Source: Gammaproteobacteria bacterium (GTDB lineage: Bacteria; Pseudomonadota; Gammaproteobacteria; Thiohalobacterales; Thiohalobacteraceae). Taken from it: 7,863 bases of DNA. Positions 1 to 5,859 of the stretch are shown piece by piece. Position 1 is the stretch's first letter. Every line of letters begins with the position of its first letter. Both the position numbers and the translations under genes were made by a program. Where the stretch lies: assembly GCA_016214925.1 (NCBI GenBank), contig JACRMO010000271.1, positions 1 to 7,863 on the forward strand, written 5' to 3'. The notes under the pieces were generated by a model. That model worked only from the letters and a program-made list of their open reading frames with translations. It had not been told where the DNA came from and did not search any database.

Positions 1-16
1 AGGATTGGGTGGTCAT
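1..16 (-). CDS. kdpA: KdpA, potassium-transporting ATPase potassium-binding subunit (first 5 codons only)
   Basis: Only the first sixteen bases are inside the window. An ATG follows the kdpF stop codon with no gap (TGAATG) and reads Met-Thr-Thr-Gln-Ser before the edge. A GGAGG sequence sits eight bases upstream, inside the end of kdpF, and is a good ribosome binding site. The identity comes from position, not from the sequence itself: in kdp operons kdpF is followed directly by kdpA, which encodes the potassium-selective membrane subunit of the KdpFABC pump. The tight junction suggests translational coupling with kdpF. Sequence to the left of the window would settle it. Confidence 0.6.
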
Positions 17-106
17 TCAGAAGTCCTCCGCTTTGAGCAGCGCGTAGACCAGGTAGACCAGCAGCAGGACTGCGACGATGCCGCCGATTACATATAAGGC
101 TTGCAT
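17..106 (-). CDS. kdpF: KdpF, small membrane subunit of the Kdp potassium pump
   Basis: This 29-residue protein is one hydrophobic helix (about residues 4 to 23) ending in Leu-Leu-Lys-Ala-Glu-Asp-Phe. That length, the opening YVIGGIVAVLLLVYLVYALL and the K-A-E-x-F tail are typical of KdpF. In the family, KdpF is a one-helix inner-membrane peptide that stabilises the KdpABC potassium-pumping P-type ATPase. The start at ATG 106..104 is supported by GGAGGTGAT at 115..107, almost a full match to the 16S anti-Shine-Dalgarno. This site overlaps the end and stop codon of the preceding 30-residue gene, so the two are probably translationally coupled. The stop is immediately followed by the putative kdpA start. 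It is a secure call despite its small size. Confidence 0.9.
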   Translation of the reverse strand: MQALYVIGGIVAVLLLVYLVYALLKAEDF

Positions 107-107
107 A

Positions 108-200
108 TCACCTCCGCGGCATGAGCCGGTCACAGCCGACAGCCAGTGCGGCGGTCAGCAGGAAAAATACGCCGAGCAGCGCGATCCAGAGAACATCCAT
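108..200 (-). CDS. 30-residue single-helix membrane peptide leading the kdp operon
   Basis: The reading frame encodes 30 residues: Met-Asp-Val-Leu-Trp-Ile, a hydrophobic stretch to about residue 22, then Cys-Asp-Arg-Leu and a basic Pro-Arg-Arg end. A ribosome binding site, GAGAGGTG (212..205), lies four bases before the ATG. The stop overlaps the kdpF ribosome binding site, and kdpF starts one base after the stop. I recall similar short peptides with a Phe-Phe-containing helix and a C-terminal Cys-(Asp/Glu)-Arg-Leu just before kdpF in other proteobacteria, but I know of no established function. By position and composition it could be an accessory Kdp subunit or a translated leader that couples translation into kdpF. 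That it is translated is inferred from the site, the codon structure and the tight junction. Confidence 0.75.
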   Translation of the reverse strand: MDVLWIALLGVFFLLTAALAVGCDRLMPRR

Positions 201-420
201 AATTCACCTCTCTTCACCTTTGGGCCCAAGCTTGAGCATAGGCTAAGGCGTTCCGTGTCGCAGGGGCGTAAACATACGCGGTGGGGGGATAAAGATTTTG
301 TAAAAAGGGTCGTTACGGGCGCAGCGAAACAAGCGTGTCGTTCGTGCGAATCAGTGCTACGAGATTGCTTCGACGCCGCGCGCCGCGCAATGATGGTCTG
401 TCAGGGGGGGCGGCAGGCGG
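201..420 (-). promoter_or_regulatory. kdp upstream control region (no gene)
   Basis: These 220 bases separate the GGDEF-EAL gene from the first kdp-linked peptide gene and hold no supported coding sequence on either strand. They contain the KdpE-like repeat at 288..304. Downstream of that is only a weak promoter candidate: minus-strand TATGCT at 240..235 as a -10, with GCGACA at 261..256 fifteen bases before it. A 10-bp palindrome, TTGGGCCCAA, lies at 220..229. ATTGC/GCAAT arms at 364..368 and 387..391 could fold over a GC-rich loop just after the upstream gene, but no T-tract follows. A promoter must lie here if kdp is transcribed independently, and weak core elements would fit an activator-dependent promoter. 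Confidence 0.5.
288..304 (-). promoter_or_regulatory. Putative KdpE response-regulator binding site
   Basis: Read on the minus strand, TTTACA (304..299), five bases AAATC, then TTTATC (293..288) form a direct repeat followed by a C-run. From memory, the E. coli KdpE site upstream of kdpFABC is a pair of six-base T-rich direct repeats, TTTATA and TTTACA, spaced by five bases and also followed by C-rich sequence. Spacing, composition and place ahead of kdpF all agree, but here the two repeats are in the opposite order. KdpE is the response regulator of the KdpD/KdpE pair that induces kdp at low potassium. Neither kdpD nor kdpE lies in the window. The site is AT-rich in a GC-rich context, so chance similarity is possible. 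Confidence 0.45.
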
Positions 421-2685
421 CTAATCATCGAAAGGCCGTGGCATTTCCACGCCATAGCCCTGCACGAAATCCACGCCGATCTCTGCCATCCGCGCGCGGA
501 TCTCGTTGTTCTCGACGAACTCGGCGATGGTGCGGATACCCATGGTATGACCGATCTCGTTGATGGCGCTCACCATGGCGAGATCGGTGCGATTTTCCAC
601 CACGCCTTTTACCAGCGCGCCATCGATCTTGAGAAAATCCACCGGCAGGTTTTTGAGATAGCCGAACGAAGACAGGCCCGCGCCGAAATCGTCCAGCGCG
701 AATTGACAGCCAAAGGTCTTCAATTCACGCATGAACTCGGCGGCGCGGGACAGATTGTTGATGGCGGCGGTCTCGGTAACTTCGAAACACAGCCGTCTCG
801 GTGTGATCGCCGGGTTGGCGAGCGCCTCGCGCAGGAAGGCCAGGAAGCGTTCATCGCCGAGCGACGCGCCGGAGAGGTTGATGGCGATCATGCATTCCGT
901 ATCTATATCACAGCAGGGCCGGCGGGCTTCGCGCTCCAGCACCTGGCCGACGACCCAACGGTCGATCGCCGACATCAGATTGAAGCGCTCGGCAGCGGGC
1001 AGGAATTCACCTGGCAGTATCAAGGCGCCTTGCTCATCGCGCAGGCGCAACAAAACTTCGAAGTGCATGCTGCCGTTCTGTCCAGCCGTTGGCGCGATGG
1101 CTTGACGGTACAGGACGAAGCGATTCTCCTTGAGCGCGGCATTCAGGCGCGAGACCCACAACATCTCGCTATGCCGCTGAGTGATTTCAGAATCGGATTC
1201 GACGTAGAGATGGATACGATTGCGACCGGATTCCTTGGCCGCGTAGCAGGCCATGTCGGCGGCCGCAAGCACTTCGTGCGGCTCGGGGGATTCCGCATGG
1301 ATCGGCACCACGCCGATGCTGACGCCGATCTCGCAGGAATAATCCTGCCAGGCGAAGCGGTAATCGCCGGTCGCCTCGCGTAGCGCCTCGGCGATGAGCA
1401 TGGCGCGGTCCAGCGGGCAGTTTTCCAGCAGGATGCCGAACTCGTCGCCGCCCAGCCGGGCCAAGGTGTCGCCAGCACGCAAATGACCTTGTTTGAGCCG
1501 GCTCAACTGCCGCAGCAATTCGTCGCCCGCGACATGCCCGCAGGTGTCGTTGACCACTTTGAATTGATCGAGGTCGAGATAGAGCAGTGCGTGACGGCAA
1601 TCGTCGTGGTGCGCGCTGGTCAGCATCTGCGCCAGGCGGTTCTCGAACTCGCGGCGGTTCACCAGGCCGGTCAACGCATCATGAGTCGCTTGCCAACTGA
1701 GTTCATTGGCCAGCTCGCGGGCTTTGCTGACATCGTGGAAGACCAGCACGACGCCGATGATAGCGCCCGCGCGACTGCGGATCGGCGCGGCGGAATCCTC
1801 AATTGCGAATTCGCGATCGTCGCGCGCGATCAGAATCGTGTGATTGGCGAGGCCGACAATGCAACCCTCGCGCAACACGCGGACCACCGGATTCTGGACA
1901 GGCGCTCGGGTGATTTCATTGAATATCGGGAAGACCTCCTCCAGCGTGTGCCCCTGTGCCTCGGCGGTTGACCAGCCAGTCATCCGCTCGGCGACGGGGT
2001 TGAGATATTCGACCGCGCCCTGCGCATCGGTGGTAATTACGGCGTCGCCGATCGAGTGCAGGGTGACTTCGGCGCGTTCCTTGGCCTCGGCTAATGCCTC
2101 CTCCGCTTGGCGGCGCTGGATATTTTCTTCGTGAAGCACCTGATTCGCATGGTCCAGCTCGGCGGTGTGTATGCGCAAGCGTTCGGACTCGCGGTGGCGC
2201 AGCATGACGGCATTCACCAGAAATCCGAGCAGGGCCGTCACCAGGGTGATTCCACCAAGGAATTGCCCCAGCATGGCGATGCGGTGGTTATAAATCTCGG
2301 TGAGGTCGTGCACCAGCGTCAGGTTCGCCGTGCCACGGTACGAATATGAGATCTTCCGCTCGAACATCAGGCTGTGTGCCGTGGGCGTGGCGCGTTGATA
2401 CTTTGCGAATTCAAACCCACTGCCGGAGCTGACCCGCATTTGCACGATGCGCGATTCGGACTTGCCCAATCCCGTTACCGTATCCTCAATATACTGGTAA
2501 TTGCCTTCCTGAAGATTGATCAATATCAGTGATGCAAGTAACTCCAGCTCACGTTCGGCATGGCTGCGGGCTACCTTGAGATCGGTGGTGAATTGCTGCT
2601 GAACAATGAAGCCTCCTGCGATCAGCAACAGCACGAGGCCTGTCAGCGGGACCAACCAGTATTTGAGCAGCGAGCGGGACGACAC
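421..2685 (-). CDS. Membrane-anchored PAS-GGDEF-EAL cyclic-di-GMP enzyme
   Basis: The 754-residue protein has a membrane helix (about 8-29), a periplasmic region (30-138), a second helix (139-161), a charged coiled-coil-like linker (165-205), PAS (about 204-320), GGDEF (about 330-495) and EAL (about 510-750). The cyclase site is intact: GGDEF at 412-416, Asp371 in DLDQF, and an inhibitory-site motif RxxD at 403-406 exactly five residues ahead. The phosphodiesterase site also looks intact: Glu543 (as EVL), Asn603, Glu635, Asp665-Asp666, Lys686, Glu722 and Gln742. It can therefore be expected to make or break cyclic-di-GMP at the inner membrane, with either direction possible. The start is GTG; AGGAG (2701..2697) lies 11 bases upstream, rather far, but no other in-frame start is near. 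It begins 21 bases after the PhnD-like gene, so the two are probably one operon and the periplasmic loop may read that protein. Confidence 0.93.
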   Translation of the reverse strand: MSSRSLLKYWLVPLTGLVLLLIAGGFIVQQQFTTDLKVARSHAERELELLASLILINLQEGNYQYIEDTVTGLGKSESRIVQMRVSSGSGFEFAKYQRATPTAHSLMFERKISYSYRGTANLTLVHDLTEIYNHRIAMLGQFLGGITLVTALLGFLVNAVMLRHRESERLRIHTAELDHANQVLHEENIQRRQAEEALAEAKERAEVTLHSIGDAVITTDAQGAVEYLNPVAERMTGWSTAEAQGHTLEEVFPIFNEITRAPVQNPVVRVLREGCIVGLANHTILIARDDREFAIEDSAAPIRSRAGAIIGVVLVFHDVSKARELANELSWQATHDALTGLVNRREFENRLAQMLTSAHHDDCRHALLYLDLDQFKVVNDTCGHVAGDELLRQLSRLKQGHLRAGDTLARLGGDEFGILLENCPLDRAMLIAEALREATGDYRFAWQDYSCEIGVSIGVVPIHAESPEPHEVLAAADMACYAAKESGRNRIHLYVESDSEITQRHSEMLWVSRLNAALKENRFVLYRQAIAPTAGQNGSMHFEVLLRLRDEQGALILPGEFLPAAERFNLMSAIDRWVVGQVLEREARRPCCDIDTECMIAINLSGASLGDERFLAFLREALANPAITPRRLCFEVTETAAINNLSRAAEFMRELKTFGCQFALDDFGAGLSSFGYLKNLPVDFLKIDGALVKGVVENRTDLAMVSAINEIGHTMGIRTIAEFVENNEIRARMAEIGVDFVQGYGVEMPRPFDD

Positions 2686-2706
2686 GCGTGGGGGTTCTCC
2701 TGGGCG

Positions 2707-3561
2707 CTATTTTCCGGATTCGACCGAACGCATGAGGGTGCGCAGGTTGTCGTAGTCCGCATCGGTAACCGGGACGAAAGCGGTCATGCCCTTATTGATG
2801 GATTGCATAACCTGCGCACCATTCGGCAGGTTCTTCAGGTTCAGCAATGCTTGGCGCAATTTCTCGACCTGGCCGGCTGGCATATCGGGACGGACCACCA
2901 GCAGGTGCTCGGAGACCGCGGGTGTCTTGACCAGCAGGCGCAGGCCACGCGCGGCATACTCGTCGAGGATTTCCATCTTCACGGCGCCGGCATCGTAATC
3001 GCCCGACAACACACTGAGGGCAACATTCTTATGCGCCCCCAGGAATTTATACTCGCTGAGCGCGGCCAGGGGCACACCCGCTTCCGCCATCATGGCTTGG
3101 GGCACGATATGGCTCATGGTCGAGTCCGGATCGCCGAACGCGAAGCGATGACCTTTGAGGCCTGCAAGTGTGTGTATGCGGCTGTCATTGCGCACAACGA
3201 TGGCACCGAACAGCTCAGGCTTGCCATTGACTTCCAGACGGGCGAGCAGTGGTCGTGGACCATACGCGTCCACCAGCTTGACGTACTGCGCCGGCCCCAT
3301 AAAGGCGATGTCCACTTCATTGGCGCCGGTAGCATTGATGTGCTCTTCGTAATCACGGCCGACGCGGATGTTCACGGTGCGCCCCAGTGTCTTGCCGATA
3401 TAGTCGGCCAGCGGCTGGAAACGGGTGTTCAGTTCCTGCGCCGGCAGATAGGGATGGATGCCGAAGGTGAGCGGGGCGGGCGATTCGGCGGCGGCATTGA
3501 CCCAGAAGCCACCCAGAACCAGGAATAGCGTAAACAGTAAAGGGCGTGCGGTGGCGAACAT
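2707..3561 (-). CDS. PhnD-like periplasmic solute-binding protein, probably a sensor partner
   Basis: The 284-residue protein starts with a signal peptide (hydrophobic residues about 7-22, likely cleaved near Asn-Ala-Ala-Ala) and has the type 2 periplasmic-binding fold of the phosphate/phosphite/phosphonate-binding (PhnD) family. Recognisable stretches include the early FGIHPYLPAQEL, then VDIAFMGPAQYV, FGDPDSTMSHIVPQ and the late Asp-Tyr-Asp-Ala-Gly-Ala. Start choice: this ATG has AGGAGG at 3571..3566 and places the signal peptide at the N-terminus. An in-frame ATG 48 bases upstream would add a charged extension and lacks such a site. No ABC permease or ATPase of the phn type lies nearby, whereas a membrane GGDEF-EAL protein follows 21 bases later. 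I infer that it binds a small anion or related ligand in the periplasm and reports to that enzyme rather than feeding a transporter. The ligand cannot be read from sequence. Confidence 0.88.
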   Translation of the reverse strand: MFATARPLLFTLFLVLGGFWVNAAAESPAPLTFGIHPYLPAQELNTRFQPLADYIGKTLGRTVNIRVGRDYEEHINATGANEVDIAFMGPAQYVKLVDAYGPRPLLARLEVNGKPELFGAIVVRNDSRIHTLAGLKGHRFAFGDPDSTMSHIVPQAMMAEAGVPLAALSEYKFLGAHKNVALSVLSGDYDAGAVKMEILDEYAARGLRLLVKTPAVSEHLLVVRPDMPAGQVEKLRQALLNLKNLPNGAQVMQSINKGMTAFVPVTDADYDNLRTLMRSVESGK

Positions 3562-3565
3562 AGAA

Positions 3566-3571
3566 CCTCCT
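3566..3571 (-). promoter_or_regulatory. Ribosome binding site fixing the PhnD-like start
   Basis: AGGAGG on the minus strand, four bases before ATG 3561..3559. It selects this start over the in-frame ATG at 3609, giving a protein that begins directly with its signal peptide. Confidence 0.8.
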
Positions 3572-3665
3572 CGCGCAACATGTCGGACAGTGCGCGGTTC
3601 AATGAACACGAAACCATGCGGGAGCCATCAAGCATCGGGGACCGGGATTTGCTCGATGAAATCGT

Positions 3666-3694
3666 AGTCTGATGAGAGCGTTAATACCTGTCAA
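3666..3694 (-). promoter_or_regulatory. Candidate sigma-70 promoter for the PhnD-like/GGDEF-EAL unit
   Basis: A consensus -35 hexamer TTGACA lies at 3694..3689 on the minus strand. Seventeen bases later is CAGACT (3671..3666), which matches only three of six -10 positions. TACGAT, a better -10, is 22 bases away, too far. The -35 is perfect but the -10 is weak, so the promoter is tentative. A start near 3659 would give a leader of about 100 bases. Confidence 0.35.
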
Positions 3695-3747
3695 TAACAT
3701 CCGTGCGGCAAAGCGTAGACGGGTAAGCGAATAAGGGAATCCTGATA

Positions 3748-3761
3748 TTGATCTGGATCAA
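3748..3761. promoter_or_regulatory. FNR/Anr-type binding site
   Basis: The sequence TTGATCTGGATCAA matches the FNR consensus TTGAT-N4-ATCAA at all ten defined positions and is symmetric apart from its two central bases. FNR/Anr-family regulators bind this site when oxygen is scarce. It lies 26 bases past the nadC stop and 187 bases before the PhnD-like start, and the only gene reading away from it is that one. Relative to the TTGACA-based promoter, its centre would be near -95, a distant but not impossible class I position. No good -10 is seen at the spacing for a centre at -41.5. The motif is clear; control of this operon is inferred. Confidence 0.65.
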
Positions 3762-3786
3762 CGGGTGCGCGACGCGCGGTTTGTCG

Positions 3787-4623
3787 TTACACGAAACGCA
3801 TCGACAGATCGATCGCTTTTACATCCTTGGTGAGTGCACCTGTCGAAACATAGTCAACGCCGGTCTCGGCGATACTGCGGATGTTCTCCAAGGTCACGCC
3901 GCCAGAGGCTTCGAGTTTGGCGCGACCGGCGTTCAGCGCGACGGCTTCGCGCATGAGATCGAGGGTGAAGTTGTCGAGCAGTAGAATGTCGGCGCCGGCG
4001 TCCAGGCCTTCGCGCAGTTCGGCGATATTTTCCACTTCGACTTCCACCGGCAGATGCGTGTTGAGCGCGCGCGCGGTGGCGACGGCGGCGGCGATGGAGC
4101 CGGCCGCGGCGATGTGATTCTCCTTGATGAGGATGCCGTCGTAGAGGCCGATGCGGTGGTTATGGCAGCCTCCGGTGCGCACGGCATATTTCTGTTCATG
4201 GCGCAGGCCGGGCAAGGTCTTGCGCGTATCCAGCACGCGTACCGGCAGGCCCGCGACGGCTTCGGCGTATTGCGCGGCGCGGGTGGCGGTGCCGGACAGT
4301 GTTTGCAACAGATTCAGCGCGGCGCGTTCGCCGGTGAGCAGGGCGCGTGCCGGGCCGTTCAGCATGCACAGCACTTGATCCGGCTGTATGCGATCGCCGT
4401 CATGCAGATTCCACTTTACGTGAATGCGTTCGTCGAGTTCCGCGAATACGGCATCGAACCAGGCGCAGCCGCACAGCACGGCCGGTTCGCGGCAGATAAC
4501 GCGTGCGTTGGCGCGCGCGTCATCGGGGATCAGCGCGGCGGTGACATCGCCGCTGCCGATATCTTCGGCGAGCGCGCGGCGCACCGTGGCCTGGATGTGA
4601 TGCTCGACGGCTTCGAGCCGCAT
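3787..4623 (-). CDS. nadC: Quinolinate (nicotinate-nucleotide) phosphoribosyltransferase
   Basis: This cytosolic enzyme converts quinolinate and phosphoribosyl pyrophosphate to nicotinate mononucleotide, CO2 and pyrophosphate in de novo NAD synthesis. The 278-residue protein is of normal length with the family motifs in order: EDIGSGDVT (20-28), GERAALN (98-104), DTRKTLPGLR (132-141) with the phosphate-binding Arg and Lys, HNHRIGLYDGILIKENHI (154-171), VEVEVEN (193-199), LLLDNF (214-219), EASGGV (238-243) and STGALT (260-265). Its ATG shares one base with the stop of the upstream FKBP gene (TAATG), so translation is probably coupled. Extending the frame to an upstream start at 4866 would only overlap that gene out of frame. 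nadA and nadB are not in the window. Confidence 0.97.
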   Translation of the reverse strand: MRLEAVEHHIQATVRRALAEDIGSGDVTAALIPDDARANARVICREPAVLCGCAWFDAVFAELDERIHVKWNLHDGDRIQPDQVLCMLNGPARALLTGERAALNLLQTLSGTATRAAQYAEAVAGLPVRVLDTRKTLPGLRHEQKYAVRTGGCHNHRIGLYDGILIKENHIAAAGSIAAAVATARALNTHLPVEVEVENIAELREGLDAGADILLLDNFTLDLMREAVALNAGRAKLEASGGVTLENIRSIAETGVDYVSTGALTKDVKAIDLSMRFV

Positions 4624-4973
4624 TACTCGGAAAGCTCCAGCAGCTCGACCTCGAAGATCAGTGTGGCATTCGGCGGGATCACACCGCCCGCGCCGCGCGC
4701 GCCGTAGCCGAGTTCCGGCGGGATGATGAGTTTGCGCTTGCCGCCGACCTTCATGCCCTTGACGCCTTCGTCCCAGCCCTTGATGACATAACTGCAATCC
4801 AACGGAAAGCTGAACGGATCGTTGCGGTCGACGCTGGAGTCGAACTTGCTGCCGTCTTCCAGCCAACCGGTGTAATGCACGATCACCGTCTGGCCGCGGC
4901 CGCGGGCCTCGGCGCCATTGCCTAGAGTGAGATCTTCATAACGCAATCCGCTGGCGGTGGTGGTTTCCGACAT
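4623..4973 (-). CDS. Cytosolic FKBP-type peptidyl-prolyl cis-trans isomerase
   Basis: FKBP-type isomerases catalyse cis-trans isomerisation of peptide bonds before proline and assist protein folding. The 116-residue protein is a single FKBP domain with no signal peptide, so it probably acts in the cytosol. Characteristic stretches are VHYTGWLEDGSKFDSS (32-47), VIKGWDEGVKGMKVGGKRK (63-81), PPELGYG (85-91) and IPPNATLIFEVELL (99-112). Likely active-site residues are Tyr34, Asp45, Val63, Ile64, Trp67, Tyr90 and Phe107. The turn before Val63 reads Leu-Asp-Cys-Ser-Tyr where many relatives have Leu-Gly-x-Gly. The start ATG is preceded by AGGAG (4986..4982) eight bases away; an in-frame start at 5063 would add 30 residues without family resemblance. 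It lies 97 bases after the ABC permease gene and overlaps nadC by one base. Confidence 0.95.
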   Translation of the reverse strand: MSETTTASGLRYEDLTLGNGAEARGRGQTVIVHYTGWLEDGSKFDSSVDRNDPFSFPLDCSYVIKGWDEGVKGMKVGGKRKLIIPPELGYGARGAGGVIPPNATLIFEVELLELSE

Positions 4974-5005
4974 GCTGGTGTCTCCTGTTCTGGATCGAGG
5001 TGTGC

Positions 5006-5034
5006 AGCTTAGGCAAATCGAAGCTTGGCCGCAA
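5006..5034 (-). promoter_or_regulatory. Weak candidate promoter for FKBP-nadC
   Basis: Minus-strand TTGCGG (5034..5029), 17 bases, then TAAGCT (5011..5006). Each hexamer matches three of six consensus positions. The 97-base gap between the ABC permease and the FKBP gene leaves room for a separate promoter, but read-through from the ABC genes is equally possible. Confidence 0.25.
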
Positions 5035-5070
5035 TGCGCGCGCAGAGTCCGAGGTGCCGGCACGACCCGG

Positions 5071-5859
5071 TCAGCTCTTCAGCCGATACCCGGTCCGGAA
5101 GATCAGCCAGACGAGCGCGATGCACAGCAGCAAGAAGCCCAGCGTCGCCGCCAGACTGATGCCGATGCTCACATCGGCCGTGCCGTAGAAGCTCCAGCGG
5201 AACCCGCTGATGATGTAGACGATCGGATTGAACAGGCTGACGGTGCGCCAGCCCGCCGGCAACATGTCGATGGAGTAGAACACGCCGCCGAGGAAGGTCA
5301 GCGGCGTGATGACCAGCATCGGGACGAACTGGAGTTCCTCGAAACCTTTCGCCCAGATGCCGATGATGAAACCGAACAGACTGAAGGTGGTTGCCACCAG
5401 CACCAGAAACGCGGCCATCCACAGCGGATGCGCGATATGGATGGGCACGAACAGGCTCGCGGTCGCGAGGATGATCAGCCCGAGGAGCACCGATTTGGTC
5501 GCCGCCGCGCCGACGTAGGCGAGCACGATCTCGAACGCCGACACCGGCGCGGATAGAATTTCGTAGATAGTGCCGGTGAACTTCGGCATGTGGATGCCGA
5601 AGGAGGCGTTGTTCAGGCTCTCGGTGAACAGCGACAGCATGATCAGCCCCGGCACGATGAAGGAACCGTACTGCACGCCCTCGATGTCGCCCACGCGCGC
5701 GCCGATCGCTGCGCCGAACACCACGAAATACAGCGCGGTCGTGATCACCGGTGTCACCAGGCTCTGCCACAGCGTGCGCCCGAAGCGGGTCATCTCGAAG
5801 CGGAAGATGGCGAGGATCGCGTGGTAATTGAATGTCGGGACCTGGATCGGCGTGCTCAT
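5071..5859 (-). CDS. ABC-2 type transporter permease, YadH family
   Basis: The 262-residue inner-membrane protein has about six hydrophobic segments (near 31-53, 60-80, 108-137, 145-168, 178-196 and 232-255), the pattern of the ABC-2 permease family, and the FNPIVYIISGFRW motif (210-222) typical of YadH-like members. It would form the membrane channel of an exporter powered by the ATPase encoded just upstream. Its ATG overlaps that gene's stop as ATGA, a four-base overlap typical of coupled transporter subunits. I see no clear ribosome binding site before it, which fits coupling. The substrate is unknown; family members have been linked to export of lipid, polysaccharide or drug-like molecules, and nothing here separates these. 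Length is normal for YadH. Confidence 0.93.
   Translation of the reverse strand: MSTPIQVPTFNYHAILAIFRFEMTRFGRTLWQSLVTPVITTALYFVVFGAAIGARVGDIEGVQYGSFIVPGLIMLSLFTESLNNASFGIHMPKFTGTIYEILSAPVSAFEIVLAYVGAAATKSVLLGLIILATASLFVPIHIAHPLWMAAFLVLVATTFSLFGFIIGIWAKGFEELQFVPMLVITPLTFLGGVFYSIDMLPAGWRTVSLFNPIVYIISGFRWSFYGTADVSIGISLAATLGFLLLCIALVWLIFRTGYRLKS

Noticed and set aside
220..229. TTGGGCCCAA palindrome before the kdp-linked peptide as an operator
   Set aside because: Ten-base palindromes of this kind are common and it matches no regulator site I know; noted only within the control region.
364..391. ATTGC/GCAAT arms after the GGDEF-EAL gene as a terminator
   Set aside because: Stem of only five bases with an 18-base loop and no following T-tract.
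547..1383. A 278-codon open frame on the plus strand within the GGDEF-EAL gene
   Set aside because: Antisense to intact EAL and GGDEF catalytic motifs; no recognisable domain.
2560..3528. A 322-codon open frame on the plus strand opposite the PhnD-like gene
   Set aside because: Antisense shadow with unlikely composition; the minus-strand gene has a signal peptide, ribosome binding site and family motifs.
3562..3688. Possible cyclic-di-GMP riboswitch in the leader of the PhnD-like gene
   Set aside because: I looked for the conserved cyclic-di-GMP-I core segments and did not see them; only a short CATCG/CGATG pairing is present.
3768..3778. GCGCGACGCGC palindrome just after nadC as a terminator
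   Set aside because: A one-base centre leaves no workable loop for the full stem, and no T-tract follows in the direction of transcription.
4054..4707. A 217-codon open frame on the plus strand opposite nadC
   Set aside because: Antisense shadow; nadC shows complete family motifs on the other strand.
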